DNA from: Aquilaria yunnanensis
Taxonomy: Eukaryota; Streptophyta; Magnoliopsida; Malvales; Thymelaeaceae
Reading direction: 5' to 3'
Length of the DNA stretch: 64,000 bases
Assembly: GCA_039654915.1 (NCBI GenBank)
Contig: CM077599.1
Coordinates: 73,624,001-73,688,000, forward strand
Numbering within the stretch: the first letter of the stretch is position 1; each line of letters begins with the position of its first letter. Shown one piece after another: positions 43,585 to 54,941 of this stretch. Under the pieces are notes generated by a model. That model made no database searches, had not been told where the DNA came from, and was given only the letters and a program-made list of their open reading frames with translations. A program made the translations under genes and the position numbers.

Positions 43585-43929
43585 GGAAATCTAGGAATCA
43601 GGAAAGTTCATTGCTCTAAGCACTTTTTCTTATTTTAATTCTATATGCAGTATGCTTGGGTCTTTAAACAAAAAAAATTAATAATATTCTTAATTACTAC
43701 CTGTGATCGTTGTAATATTTAAAGGGTTAATTACATTTAAAACAGTGATAAAAAATTAGATAAGATAAAATAAAATAAAAGTAGCAATCCGATCATAATG
43801 CATCGGTTTTTATCTGAATTCATTATTTTAGTTTTTTTTTTCAAAATTATGCATCATAACCTCTTATATTTAATTTGACATAAAAATCAATGCAACAGCA
43901 TATATAGTACACTTAGTTACATAAAATAC

Positions 43930-45000
43930 CTCCCTTATTACCGTTCTCGACTCCAGAGCGTGTTTTCACGCTTTCAGCACAAAAGCGCCATAAATTCACA
44001 TTCCAATAAAAGGGAAAATGCGCGCTGTGAATTGTAGGTCACAAATTGCATTTGCAATTAAAATTGCAACTTAAACTCTTGATTTTTGTCTCGTGATTCA
44101 GTTCAGGCTTTTATTAGTTATGTGCGTCTCTTTTTACTCAAGTCAGAGACTCAAAGCTAAACCCTAAAAACAAAAAAAAAAAATTCAAAATTGAATCCTA
44201 TCTTAGGTGCGATCTCAAGGTTGAAGCCACAAACAATATCAACATTTAGTTGATTGACACCATAGCCGAGCAATTTTGAAGCAGTAATTGCAGTTGTGTG
44301 GCATATAATTTGATGGCAGCAAAAAATTGGGAATGGGGAGCATAAAACAAACACCTGTCGGTGAGTTTGTCTCTCAGAAATTAACAATGGTCTTTATTTG
44401 TGTGTGAATTCGGTTCAGACCTCTATTTTTGTGTGATTCATGAAGCAATATATGGTCTTTATTCGTTCGTGCATTGCAAGCTGTATATTTTCTCCGATTT
44501 TGCGTGATTCACGAATCAATATATTGTCTCTATTTGTTCGTGCATGGCTGTAGCTGTATATGGTCTCTGTTTTTGCGTAAGAAAAAATATGGTCTCTATT
44601 TTTGCAGAAGGAAGAAGATGGTCTCTTTTTTTAGGAAAATGAAGAATATGGCATCTGTTGTTGCATGATTCATGAAGCAATACATTTATGAAGCAATACA
44701 TCTATTTACGAAAAGGAAGATGATCTGTGTTGTTACGAAAAGTAGTTGCATGTGATTTCCAGAATTTGCGTGATTCATGAAACATAAAATGCTCATTAAA
44801 GTTTTCAGAATAATTATGCCATGGGCCCATCTCATGTTAGAATTTGTTGTAGTTATTAAAATGTTATGGCTTTTTCTCCCCACATATAAAGTAACTTATA
44901 AACATGAATTGCTCAATAATTTCTCTGTTTATCACATCTTGATTAAATATTATTATTTCTTCTTTGTAGCTACAGTGGAAAAAAAATTACAATGAACGAA
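43930..45000. other. Spacer with short GATTCATGAAGCAATA repeats
   Basis: From about 44440 to 44700 the motif TGATTCATGAAGCAATA, or variants, recurs four times, with TATGGTCTCTATTT-like phrases between. No gene is evident. Because the hAT fragment follows at 45030, the repeats could be its 5' subterminal region, but no TIR was located. Confidence 0.45.
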
Positions 45001-45029
45001 TAGGAGATTCACAATCAAGAAACGATTCA

Positions 45030-45690
45030 GTTGGAGACACTGACAACTAATGCAAGGAATTGAGTTCTACACCTTTGAGAATGTATGTGACATACATTGA
45101 GAATAAAAAGACAAGTGGATCTGTAATTTTGGTTGCAAACCAAAACCTTACACAAAAACATACTCTCGTATAAGAGCTCATTTAATTGGACTGTTACCTG
45201 GACAACGAGCTCAATGAATCGCTATTTGCAATACCATAACAAAACATGAAAGAGCTGAACTGACAAAAGAAGATGATGAGGCTCAAAAACTTTCTGAGGT
45301 AGCACCCATAAGACCCCTTTTCCCAATCTACCCATTGTTCCACCAACACATGATATGAATATGGCACGTGAAAAAGGAACAAAGTATATTGGGGAATTGT
45401 TTAAGTTATCTTTTAGAGAAGAAATTGGTGGCATAATTGCTAGGTACTTTTATGGTTGTGGAATCCCGTTTAACACTGCAATATCTCCATTTTGGGTTGA
45501 TGTTGTCAGAGCAATAAATAAAGCTCCTAAAGGATATAAGCCTCCCAATTATGAGAAAATAAGGACCATCATACTTGATAGAGAAAGGATGAAAATTGAT
45601 CGTGTTTTAATTCCTATTAAAGAACAATGGCCTTAGTATGGAGTTTCAATAGTCTCAGATGGTTGGTCTATCTCAGGTACCTTATCGTCA
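45030..45690 (+). pseudogene. hAT-type transposase fragment (BED finger plus DUF659)
   Basis: The region 45105-45290 reads, with a frame change and a stop, as a BED-type finger segment: [23 protein letters not shown], here split, then HERAELTKEDDEAQK. The frame at 45355-45636 follows with IARYFYGCGIPFNTAISPFW, YKPPNYEKIRT and PIKEQWP, then after a stop VSIVSDGWS. This is the DUF659 signature of a plant hAT transposase lineage. The sequence stops abruptly at SDGWSISG near 45680, where antisense-oriented CNL-like sequence begins. The catalytic and dimerisation parts are missing. Confidence 0.75.
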
Positions 45691-46310
45691 TCTCTGATGA
45701 ACTTTGCAAAATATAATATTTGTAAATGCCTTAATTTTGAAAAAGATGATGACAACTTTACTCCAATGTATCCCATCACGAGCATCTTTAAGTAAGCAAC
45801 CCCTTCTAAATTGAGCTCCCTTGGTAGCTTGTAATTGCTGGTCACAGATAACCAAAATCTTATCCACTTGTGACAATTTTTCTAAGATTTTGCTATTTTC
45901 AAGAAGCATTCATCCACTCTCCTAAGTTCTTCAGAAAAAAAAATCATAAAAAGAACTAAAGTGATCTAAAATAGATACTAGGATAATGATGATTTATTTA
46001 TTTTGGTTCATGTTCTACGATTCTTCGAACCTTCCCTAATCCTATTATGGGTGTAGAGAGAATATCTGAATTATCAACCTGTACACTTTGATTAGGAATT
46101 TGGAGCACGTTTTCTTATTTCATTTTTGGCAAATAATGATCCCTCATAAGATAGATCAAGTGGCATTTTTTCAACATATTGTCCCACTCACCTCTTTTTC
46201 CAGGTAAAACTATCCTTTTAATCAATTCATCAAGTAACTATTTGCTACATCTTGCAACTCTTCTCCCTCTTCCTTCCAGTGAACCTGTGTACTGTAGGCT
46301 CTATCATAAA
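45690..46310 (-). pseudogene. CNL fragment (ARC2 to LRR), decayed
   Basis: The minus strand between 46310 and 45690 aligns with 32850-32180 of the intact CNL: VTSNYKL.R.LNL.GV, YLKMLV and LQ.LYF from the LRR start, and upstream segments matching HDLMRD (here decayed), IPN and GKVRRI. Stops and frameshifts are frequent, and the segment lacks both the P-loop and the late LRR. It is the remains of a second family member in the same orientation, about 12.5 kb from the intact gene. Confidence 0.8.
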
Positions 46311-46713
46311 ATTTATATTGCTCAGTAAAAAGGTGGGTGGATGAATATTTCTCCATAAAATTTTATATTCCTCACCTCAGCTCCACGAAAGAAATTAAAC
46401 TATACTTCTACATGTGAACATTGGTGCACTATAGATGAACAACATAAAAATAGAGGGAAGCGCACTGTTCATCAGTAGTGCCATTTTTTTCTTTTTTTTG
46501 CTTTTTGCTAAATTCGGTCGACTATCTTTGCCTTGGGGGCTTTTTTTGCCATTTTCCCATTCTCAACACTTTTGTTGTGTTTAAAACACATTTTCACTCC
46601 TTGCATTTCTACCCTTTCTCATTTTAGTCCCTAAGTTCAACCTATGCTGCATTTTGGTCCCCAAACTTAATAACCACTCAACTAGATTTTTTATATTTGC
46701 TTTCTTGGCCCCC

Positions 46714-47610
46714 AAATTTTTTTTGTTATTTTTTATGTACTATTTTCTAAAGCACAAAAATTTTCACCACCAATTGTTAAACTTTTAATACTTAAAGCTT
46801 TTCCATTTTCTCTCTTAATTCCTAAAACTTTTTTCCAATTTTTTTATTTTCTTTTTTCTTTCTAATATTCATTAAGTTGATAGTTATACCACTAATTGAT
46901 TAAAATAAATTAAATAGATTTTTTTTGTTTTCATAATATCTTTTTATTATTGATAGTTGAGTTTTGTAGTATGAATTACTTAATTCAAAAGCTCTATAAT
47001 TTAATAAAGTAAATTCCTCCATAATTACAAAGATTGAAAGCAATTTTTTCTAAAAAAATTTCGTAGCAATATTAAAAATTGGAAGTGATAAGAGATGAAA
47101 TTTTTTGATAAATTATTTTTTAATGAAAAAAATTAATAACTACTTAATTATATTTTTTCTATTTACCTTATTGATTCCTTAAATAGTTTTTGTTGTTTCT
47201 TATGTACTATCTTTTAAAACAAAATATTGCTCACCATCAATTGTTAAACTTTTAATTTCTAAAGCTTTTCCATTTGCTCTCGTAGTATTTATGAAGTTAA
47301 TGGTTATATCACTTTTCCATTTTTTTCTTTCCTTTTCTTTTAATATTTATGAAGTTAATGGTTATATTGCTAATTGATTAAAATAAATTAGACACAATTT
47401 TTATTTTTTTATATTTTTTACATTATTAATAATTGACTTTTGTAGTATGAGTTATTTAATTAAAAAATTCTATGGTTTGATAAAGTAATTTAGTCCATAA
47501 TTTATAAAATTAAGAATAAATTTTTTATCGATATTAAAAATTGAAATTTGGGTTCATAAGTGATGAAATTTTTTAGTGAATTATTGCTCAATGAAAAAAA
47601 TAATATCCAT
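46714..47610. repeat. ~470-bp direct duplication in AT-rich DNA
   Basis: Units at about 46714-47133 and 47186-47610 share CAATTGTTAAACTTTTAAT, AAAGCTTTTCCATTT, CTAATTGATTAAAATAAATT and GATGAAATTTTTT in the same order. The second unit has an extra internal repeat of TTTATGAAGTTAATGGTTAT (about 47290 and 47347). Confidence 0.8.
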
Positions 47611-47894
47611 CATTTTGAAGCACGCACAGTATTATGTTTCATAAGATTATATTTTGATTATGACTAATCATTTTAATAATAAGAACATAACATTAAGAAG
47701 GCTTAACTTAAAATTAAAATAAAGTAAAATTTTAATTTATTAACATAAATTTATGGCTGAGAAATTTTTAGTTACTTATTATTAAGATTTTTTTTAACAG
47801 TAAATTTATCAAAAAAAATTTACTCATTACAAAAGTGCGGGTAAAATATCTACAGTGCCATGCTATTTTTTTTCAACCCTATAAATTTTCTTTC

Positions 47895-48350
47895 TTCTGT
47901 TTTATTCCCCTAAAGTTTTCCATCTGATGAGCACAGATTTAGAGACAATACCAGAGTAGTGGCAAGGTTTACAAGTTTCAAGACTACAGCTTCCAAAGCA
48001 AAAAATTACAAGGAATTTCTCCAAGTTTAGTTTCTCTTACCATTTTTCAGGCTTAAACCATTTCAGTTCATGAGCTATCGATCTTTTTCATTTTAGTCCT
48101 TGCTATTTTTTTCTTTTTCCTAGGTAATGATATAACTTCTCTTTCAGACACAAAAAATTTTCTTTCTTCCGTTCTTTTCCTTAAAGTTTTTTGTCTAATA
48201 AGCAAACATTTAGAGACAATACGAGAGTAATTGTAAGGCCAAAAAGTTTGGGGACTACAGCTTCCAAAGCAAAAAATTACAAGGAATTTTTCCAAGTTTG
48301 GTTTCTTTTAGTATTTTTCTGGCTTAACCCATTTCAGTCCATGAGCTATG
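47895..48350. repeat. 270-bp direct duplication
   Basis: CTACAGCTTCCAAAGCAAAA occurs at about 47985 and 48255, within units that also share TTTAGAGACAATA, TTACAAGGAATTT and CATTTCAGT-CATGAGCTAT. No coding potential is seen. AT-rich unassigned sequence continues to 49057. Confidence 0.85.
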
Positions 48351-49059
48351 AAGCTTTTTTATTTTAGTCCCTAAATTTTATATGTTTGCCATTTGGATCA
48401 TATTTTTTCCTCTTTTCTTTACTTTTCTTTATTTTTTTTCAAAGTCAATATTAAGCGCTTACTACTTGTACTATTTCCATTTTCTCTATTGATTTCAAAA
48501 CTTTACTTTAAATTTTGTGCGAATACTTCAATATCATTTTTTTATGGAAAGGTTATTTTTATTTTTTAAGGAAAAATTTGAATCATTATGATTTGTCTGA
48601 TTTTGGTTATTGCCTGAACTGTCCCCTGATTTCACTTGGATTTTTTTATTTAAACCCCCCACATCCGTTCCATTTTTATTACTTTTTTTTTTGTGGCAAT
48701 GGTAAACAACAATTTTAGTTCCTAAAATCCCACTTTTTACCCTATTAATCTAAAAAATTTATTGTATAGAGATTAGAGTTGATTTTAGATCAAATCCAAA
48801 TATTTGTTTTTTTATTTTTCATGGAAACGTTTTGTTTATCATAGTTAAGCCCATTTTAAATTACCGAAACTCTAAATTTTCCTCTATTCTTCCCCAAATA
48901 ATATTTTTAATGATTATTATACTATATTTATATTAAATGCTATCACAGATTGAACAGCCACAAATTCAAAATTTTGTGATGTGCCTTTTTTATCCTCACA
49001 CTTTTTTTTTTAAAATAATTGACTCTCTGATTTGTAATATTTGAGTTCCTAAAATATTA

Positions 49060-49351
49060 CTCCCTCCGTCCCATTTTAGTTGAAACATTTCTCTGGACAC
49101 CGAGATTAAGGTGTATGTAATTTGTGTTAATTTTTTATGTAGTAAAAGTTTAAATAATGATTAAAAAGAAAAAATTCTTTTTTTGGGTTTTGTGCAGTGA
49201 AAGATTGAGTGGATATTAAAAAAAAAGTCTTTATTGGGTTTTGTGTAAAAAGATTATTTAACTGTTTAAACTTTTCCAAAAGAGGAGATGTTTCAATCTT
49301 TTGGGATATCCCAAAAAGAAATATGTTTCAAGTAAATTGGGATGAAAGGAG
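49060..49351. mobile_element. Mariner/Stowaway-like MITE (292 bp)
   Basis: The left end CTCCCTCCGTCCCATTTTAG matches the reverse complement of the right end, CTCCTTTCATCCCAATTTAC. Both TIRs continue inward to GTTGAAACAT/CTTGAAACAT. TA dinucleotides flank at 49058-49059 and 49352-49353. Size, ends and target fit plant Mariner-like MITEs. Confidence 0.88.
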
Positions 49352-49353
49352 TA

Positions 49354-50832
49354 TTATCTATCTTCCAAAGCTACAAACTTTGTTTAGTTATGAACAAATA
49401 CCTGAATAACAAATTATCACTGCAACGCATGGCCAATCCACCTAATTTCATATAAAAGTGAACATTTTTTAAAAATAGGAAACTTATAATTACCCCCTGA
49501 TGTAGCCCTAACCTACATTTTGCTCCTTTATTTTTAAAAACATACCTTTTGCACCTTTTTTTTATACTACCCGATAACAACTTCTAAAACTATATTTAAA
49601 CTATATGATAGTGATTTTTCAGTAATTTCAATCTCTTAAATATTTGTTTATAATTAATATAAATTTTAAATTATCATTTTTTTCTTTTTGTAAATGTATT
49701 TTTCTTTTTATAAATGCATATCAATATTTTTCAAAAGTCAGTTAATTTTTAAAAAAATATTAAAAATCTTAAAATTACTGAAATATAATTATTAGATAAT
49801 TTAAATAAAAATTTTATAAATTATTATCAGATACTATAAAAAAATATGGGATAAAATATAAATTCACAAAATGTGGGTTAAATCAAATCACATGGAATTT
49901 TGCCATTATCCCTTTGAAAACAGACGCCTTAGAAACAACAAGAAAATATCATTTTTTTATTGTCATATTGACGCATATTTTTCAGTCAATTTGTCAAACG
50001 AAAAAGCCTCTGTTTGGCTCACCCCTCTAATTACTACCGTGCCCTCACTAAAATATTTTATTTTCGCCGACCTCGCGTCTTTCTCTCTCCTCCCTCTCTC
50101 TCTCTCTCGTGGCACCACCTCTGTCCATTTAAACGTCGTTCCGTCGCAACTCGTTTGTCATCGCTAGCCGTCCACTCGATATAGACTGCCATCACTATCG
50201 CCTTTAAGCCCCAGGCTGCTGTCGCTCAACCCGTCGCCAATTCGTTCTGCCGCCAGCACTGTAAACTTGAGGGTTTCACCTGAGAAAAAAAAAAGAGAAA
50301 ACAAAGATTTGGTCAAACTCTTTTTCTATTCCTCATTTTTTTTACTTTTTTTTCCTCAAATGAATTCCTAATAGCTTTTAGGTATGCATTTGTGGTCAGA
50401 ATCGGAAAATTAGATGTATATCAAAATAATTTAAGTACAAATTTGATATTATAGTACAACATGTACAATACATAAATATAAAGCCCACAACATAAAGTAT
50501 TCTTTTTTATTTTTTTTTATTTAGTGTTATCTCTACAAATTTATTAGGGTTTGTGATCTCACATGTTAAAGTTATGAGAAAATATGTCTACTTCTTAAAA
50601 TGTGTAAGGTGCCAAATTATGATTTGATAGTATGGTGGCGCATAATACGAAAGAAGGGCTGAATACATATATAATTATTAAATCATAATATTATAATGTA
50701 TTTATAATTTTACACATAATATAATGTAATAATAAAAAAATTAGAAATTTTTTTTCCAAAATGTTCTAATTTAACTTTTTTTTTCTGCCATTGGTCGAAT
50801 GATAATGTAAGTGATAAAAATTTTCTCTAATT

Positions 50833-50867
<35 letters not shown>

Positions 50868-51190
50868 TCATAATGTTTCCTTTAAGAGAAAAAAAAAGTT
50901 AAAAAAAAAGTTTCAATCTTAAATGGAAAACATATAAAAGTTGAATGACCAATATAAATTTTTTTTTATTATCCTAATTATCAGTAGAAAGAAAAAACTG
51001 ACTCATATTTTATTATTTTTAGAATGAGAGGAGCATATTATTTTATTTTAATAGATATTATAAAAATTATAAATTTATTAAAAAATTTTTAAAAAATTAA
51101 ATATTTAATCATACACTCTTTATCAACGGTTTTCTATGAAAATGGATCCATGAATCCTATAAATTCAACATTCATCAGCCTCTGCCATTG
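49354..51190. other. Intergenic with a GC-rich patch
   Basis: Mostly AT-rich. 50025-50275 is GC-richer, with a (TC)n run (50080-50110) and a 98-codon frame spanning 49871-50167 that lacks any domain. It looks like a gene 5' UTR or captured fragment, but this is unproven. A TA microsatellite lies at 50835-50863. Confidence 0.4.
50835..50863. repeat. (TA)n microsatellite
   Basis: About 14 uninterrupted TA units. Confidence 0.95.
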
Positions 51191-51527
51191 TCGCACTACT
51201 CAGCCATGTGCTCTGGCAAGACAATATTTATTACCCCAATAAACTTTGCTCCACAGTTTCGTCTTTCTCCCAACTAAGTTTACTCACATTCATTGTTTCA
51301 TTTTCTCACTGACCTTAGCCCTAATGTTGTGTCACCTGCTCCTGGTAGTTTTCACCAAAACTGACAAGAGCTATCCTGACGGGTTGGTGAAATTGTAAAT
51401 ACATGAGCCAGTCCAGTTGGCCTTAAGCTGCAGCGGATATTTTCCCCGTCAACACGCCTGTCACCCACGTCTAACCCCCACCTTCCTCTTATTTACATCA
51501 AATACCCTCGTACGGAACATCTACGAG
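51191..51527 (+). repeat. 340-bp duplicated segment, copy 1
   Basis: This segment aligns throughout with 52817-53150. Shared blocks include CTCAGCCATGTGCTCTGGCA, GACAAGAGCTATCCTGAC, GGTTGGTGAAATTGTAAATA and CCCTCGTACGGAACATCTAC. Each is preceded and followed by different sequence. The ends are not TG..CA and no primer site follows, so they are not typical LTRs. Confidence 0.88.
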
Positions 51528-51948
51528 TTTTTGCCATATGAGGGGTGCTTATTGATCTTTATTCCTTATTAGGGGTACTTTTAATCTTATTTACTCAATA
51601 AGGGTACTTTTAGCACATACATGCCATATCAGATATTCTAAAGCATAGAAAAAAAAAACAAATTAGAATTCATGCCATGTAATTACGTACAGTGCATAAC
51701 AAAAGCCATTTAGTTTAAAAGTGAATGTTTGGTGCCTACTGGAACAGAAACGGTGCAAAGCTTTTCGTCGTTCTATCCTTCTTGACGTTTTTGACTCAAA
51801 CTAAACAAATTTATAATTAAGAATATAAATTGAGGTTTAGATGATTGAATCCCGGTCACATCCCTAGGAACAATACAGTTTACAATGCTTCTCCGCCATC
51901 AGTAAAACTTCACTAATTACAGTTTTCTTTTAACCTTTTAGGTTGATA

Positions 51949-52119
51949 ATGTTTGGAAGAGAAATTCCTATATTTTGTTATTTGGGTGGTCGGATTATTA
52001 AAGGACATGATGGTTTGTGCTATGATGGTCCCTCTATGAGAGCAATTAAGGTAAAACGTAAAAGCAAATATGACAAGTTATTAGATGAGATTTTGTGGTT
52101 TATCTCTCAAATATTTTAA
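51949..52119 (+). pseudogene. MuDR/MULE transposase N-terminal remnant (possible)
   Basis: A 56-codon frame contains YLGGRII, DGLCYDG and KVKRKSKYDKLLDEI. This resembles the N-terminal region before the transposase domain in many plant MULE proteins (W/Y-G-G-x-I, then G-G, then a basic K-Y-x-x-L). Nothing downstream matches the rest of a transposase. The call rests on pattern only. Confidence 0.4.
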
Positions 52120-52816
52120 ATTATATTTGTTTTATTGACACTATAAAATTCTCAAATTTTACATGTCCATTCTTAGGCTTTTCCAAATTCACGTGCATGT
52201 CTATATAAAAGTTAATATCTTTAACATTTATTTACATCTTATTGAGCAGTGTATTATTTTTTGACTTCCTTTTACCTGCACTTGCTTGTAGGATATAAAT
52301 GAATGGGAAGACAAGTTTACAGGACATTGTATTACTGTGATCAAGGCCAGCTTTTGTGGATTTTATTTGTTCACTTCCAATTTAGCTTTTGTTAACGTTA
52401 ATCAGCTATATGTGTCTTTCCATTGAAGGAACAATTGCATGTGTCACCTTGGATTATCTAAAAATTGAGAAACAATGTCATTTTTTAAATTTAGAAAGTT
52501 TAAAATATCAGTTCTTTGTCATTAGATGCATCAGGCAAATGAGATAATAGTCAGTTACTCGCTTCCTTTTCTTTATTTCTTTTTTTTTTCTTTTGGATGA
52601 AAACCAGGCCTGCCCTTTGTACAATTTTGGACTTGCGCCTTCTTGATTATTCTTAATAATATACATCCCTTTTTGAAAAAAAAAAATCGTTATTTGTTTG
52701 AACTTTTTGTTATTATTTGTTATGATTCGATGCAAGTGACTAGGGAAGCATTGAAAGTTTGAAAAAGGTTCTGATAATAAATAGTTTATTTTGGAAGTAA
52801 ATGACGAAATACAATG

Positions 52817-53150
52817 ACCACTCAGCCATGTGCTCTGGCAAAGACAATATTTATTACCCCAAGAAACTTTGCTGCACATGCCCACATGTGTCCTTCTCCC
52901 GACGAACTTTACTCACATGCATTCTTTCATTTCCTTGGCCTTATTGTTGTGTCACGTGTTCCTATTAGTTTTCACCAAAACGGACAAGAGCTATCCTGAC
53001 TGGTTGGTGAAATTGTAAATACATGAACCCGTCCAGTTGGCTTTACGCTGCAGCTGATATTTTCTGCGTCAACGCGCGCACTTGGTCACCCACGTCTAAC
53101 CCCCATCTTTCTCTTATTTACATCAAGTACCCTCGTACGGAACATCTACC
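52817..53150 (+). repeat. 340-bp duplicated segment, copy 2
   Basis: This is the second copy of the segment at 51191-51527, offset by about 1,625 bp. It has a small insertion (GCGCGCACTTGG, near 53075) relative to copy 1. Confidence 0.88.
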
Positions 53151-54933
53151 CCTAATTTACATCTCAAACCCTCCTATTGTTTTCCACTAATTTACAATCC
53201 TGTTTTAGCCATTCTTGCTCCAAAATCCCAACAAATTCTGACTTTTGCTCTTTCAAATGTCGCAGAAGATTAAACCGGCAAAGAATTAACCAAAATCCAG
53301 TGACTACATGCAACCAAGTTGGCATGAGCAAGATTAATATTTTAATCCTTCTTTCAAATAACATTTCAAGTGACTAGAGGTGTCATGAAATAATGTTTCT
53401 TTTTCTTATTAATGCAGAAGGAAGGGTTTAGATCAAGCAAAAAAACAATTACAGATCAAGTTTAAATGTAACTCAATTTTGACACAAGAACTACTGTTTT
53501 TGTGTTATCAAGAAAATGAACAGAATGCAGTTAACTCTCTACTGTTATTATTTCATAAAGCAGCAGAATGTGATTTTTCTTTGAAACTATACAATATATG
53601 TATGTGACGAAAGATAACATGCCATATCTTTTATTAATGAAAGATACTAACACCATTTCATGCATAAGAACTACTGTATGTCGTGTTAGTCAAATCTACC
53701 CGAGGATAACCATATTGTTATATATGTAATGTCAAATTTCCTATAATTTTGACTGTTATGATCATTTCATTGAGCAACACAACATAAAAAGTAATCAATT
53801 ATGCCACCCAAACAACAGACTGTATTTTTTTTAATTAAAGATAAAAATACTTACAATATTGCTTGCAGTTGCAGGCTCATTTGTTTGTCTACCATCCACC
53901 AATTGTAGCAGCATTTCAAATACTACAAGGAAAAAGAATCAAAGAAGCAGATTTTAGTACCTCATTGAAGCAGTTTTCATGGCTTTAAAAGCAATAGAAA
54001 CAGTTGCTGGCCACTTCATGTGACCGTTTCAATTTTTGCAGCGGTCAATATTGAAGCAGCTAACTGCTTCTGTAATAACGTATTTTTAAAAGTTACCACC
54101 AATCAGTTTTATTTAGGGCAATTGGAAACCTGTTATAATTTACGAGAGATTTTAAGATCGTGAGTCGATTACTCTAAGATAACCTTATTATAGTGTCCGA
54201 AAATTGGTACCATGGGGTTTGGTTTTATCTTTTCCTAAATTTTGTTTCTTTGCTTAATCATTGATGAAAATAATTTTAATGAATTTTATTTATTTATGCT
54301 TAATTTTTAATTTAATTTCAAACCGTGAATCTTACCAGACCAACTGGATATGGAATCCTATATGTCCTTGAAATTTCGAGACTTTACTGAATCTACCAAG
54401 AATTTGAAAGGAACTTGTTCAAACCATAAATCTCATCAGATCAATCGGTTTTGAACAAATAATCCATTTCAGAATTTTATCAAATCCACCAAAAATAGAT
54501 TCCCAAAAGATTTGTTACGTATTTGAAAATTACCTTCATTTAATTTCTTTCTAACTTCTAGATGACGAGGTAAGTAAAAATACCTGAACCATTAAGTAAC
54601 TAACCTAATAAAATGTTTTTTGTGTATTACTAATTTTTTTTCCAAATGTATTATGAGATTCAAATAATTTTTTTTTTTACAAAATCAAGCCATTCTAAGA
54701 ATTAAAAGAAAAAAAAAAGGCAAACAAAGATATAAACATCCTAAGTTATATTCTTATATGAATTTAATGGTTAGATTTAACACATGGCCCAAACAAACAA
54801 GAAAAAAACAATAAAAGGCTTGCTGTCAGTGACCAATCTGCAAATGAAAAATATGTTAGTGACTTAATGAGCGAATAAAAAGATCAAGAGGCTAAAGAGG
54901 AGTTTTACGAACAAAGAAGACCAAAGAAAACAA
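53151..54933. other. Intergenic, no gene seen
   Basis: AT-rich sequence without recognised coding region or element. Frames at 53164-53377 overlap on both strands and have no domain. Confidence 0.4.
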
Positions 54934-54941
54934 GCTGGTTG

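Larger units (their letters stand above)
41279..43615 (-). mobile_element. 5'-truncated L1-type LINE
   Basis: The minus strand encodes, in order, the late reverse transcriptase, thumb, zf-RVT-type segment and RNase H, and ends with a poly(A) tail seen as the T-run at 41279-41290. The 5' end is truncated within the RT near 43612. It disrupts a copy of repeat X. Stops and frameshifts throughout show it is dead. The target duplication could not be resolved because the left flank merges with the T-run. Confidence 0.82.
41000..43910. repeat. Dispersed repeat X, unoccupied Helitron target, split by a LINE
   Basis: 41000-41180 matches the Helitron flanks joined together, with the A/T junction at 41118/41119. 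41195-41278 and 43616-43910 together match the block at 24810-25240 and 30350-30790, including TATGCRGTATGCT and TCTTTAAACAAAAA. The 2.3 kb in between is the truncated LINE. Confidence 0.75.

Noticed and set aside
51191..53150. LTR retrotransposon with 340-bp LTRs
   Set aside because: The repeats do not begin TG or end CA, no primer site follows the first, and there is no polypurine tract or gag-pol sequence.
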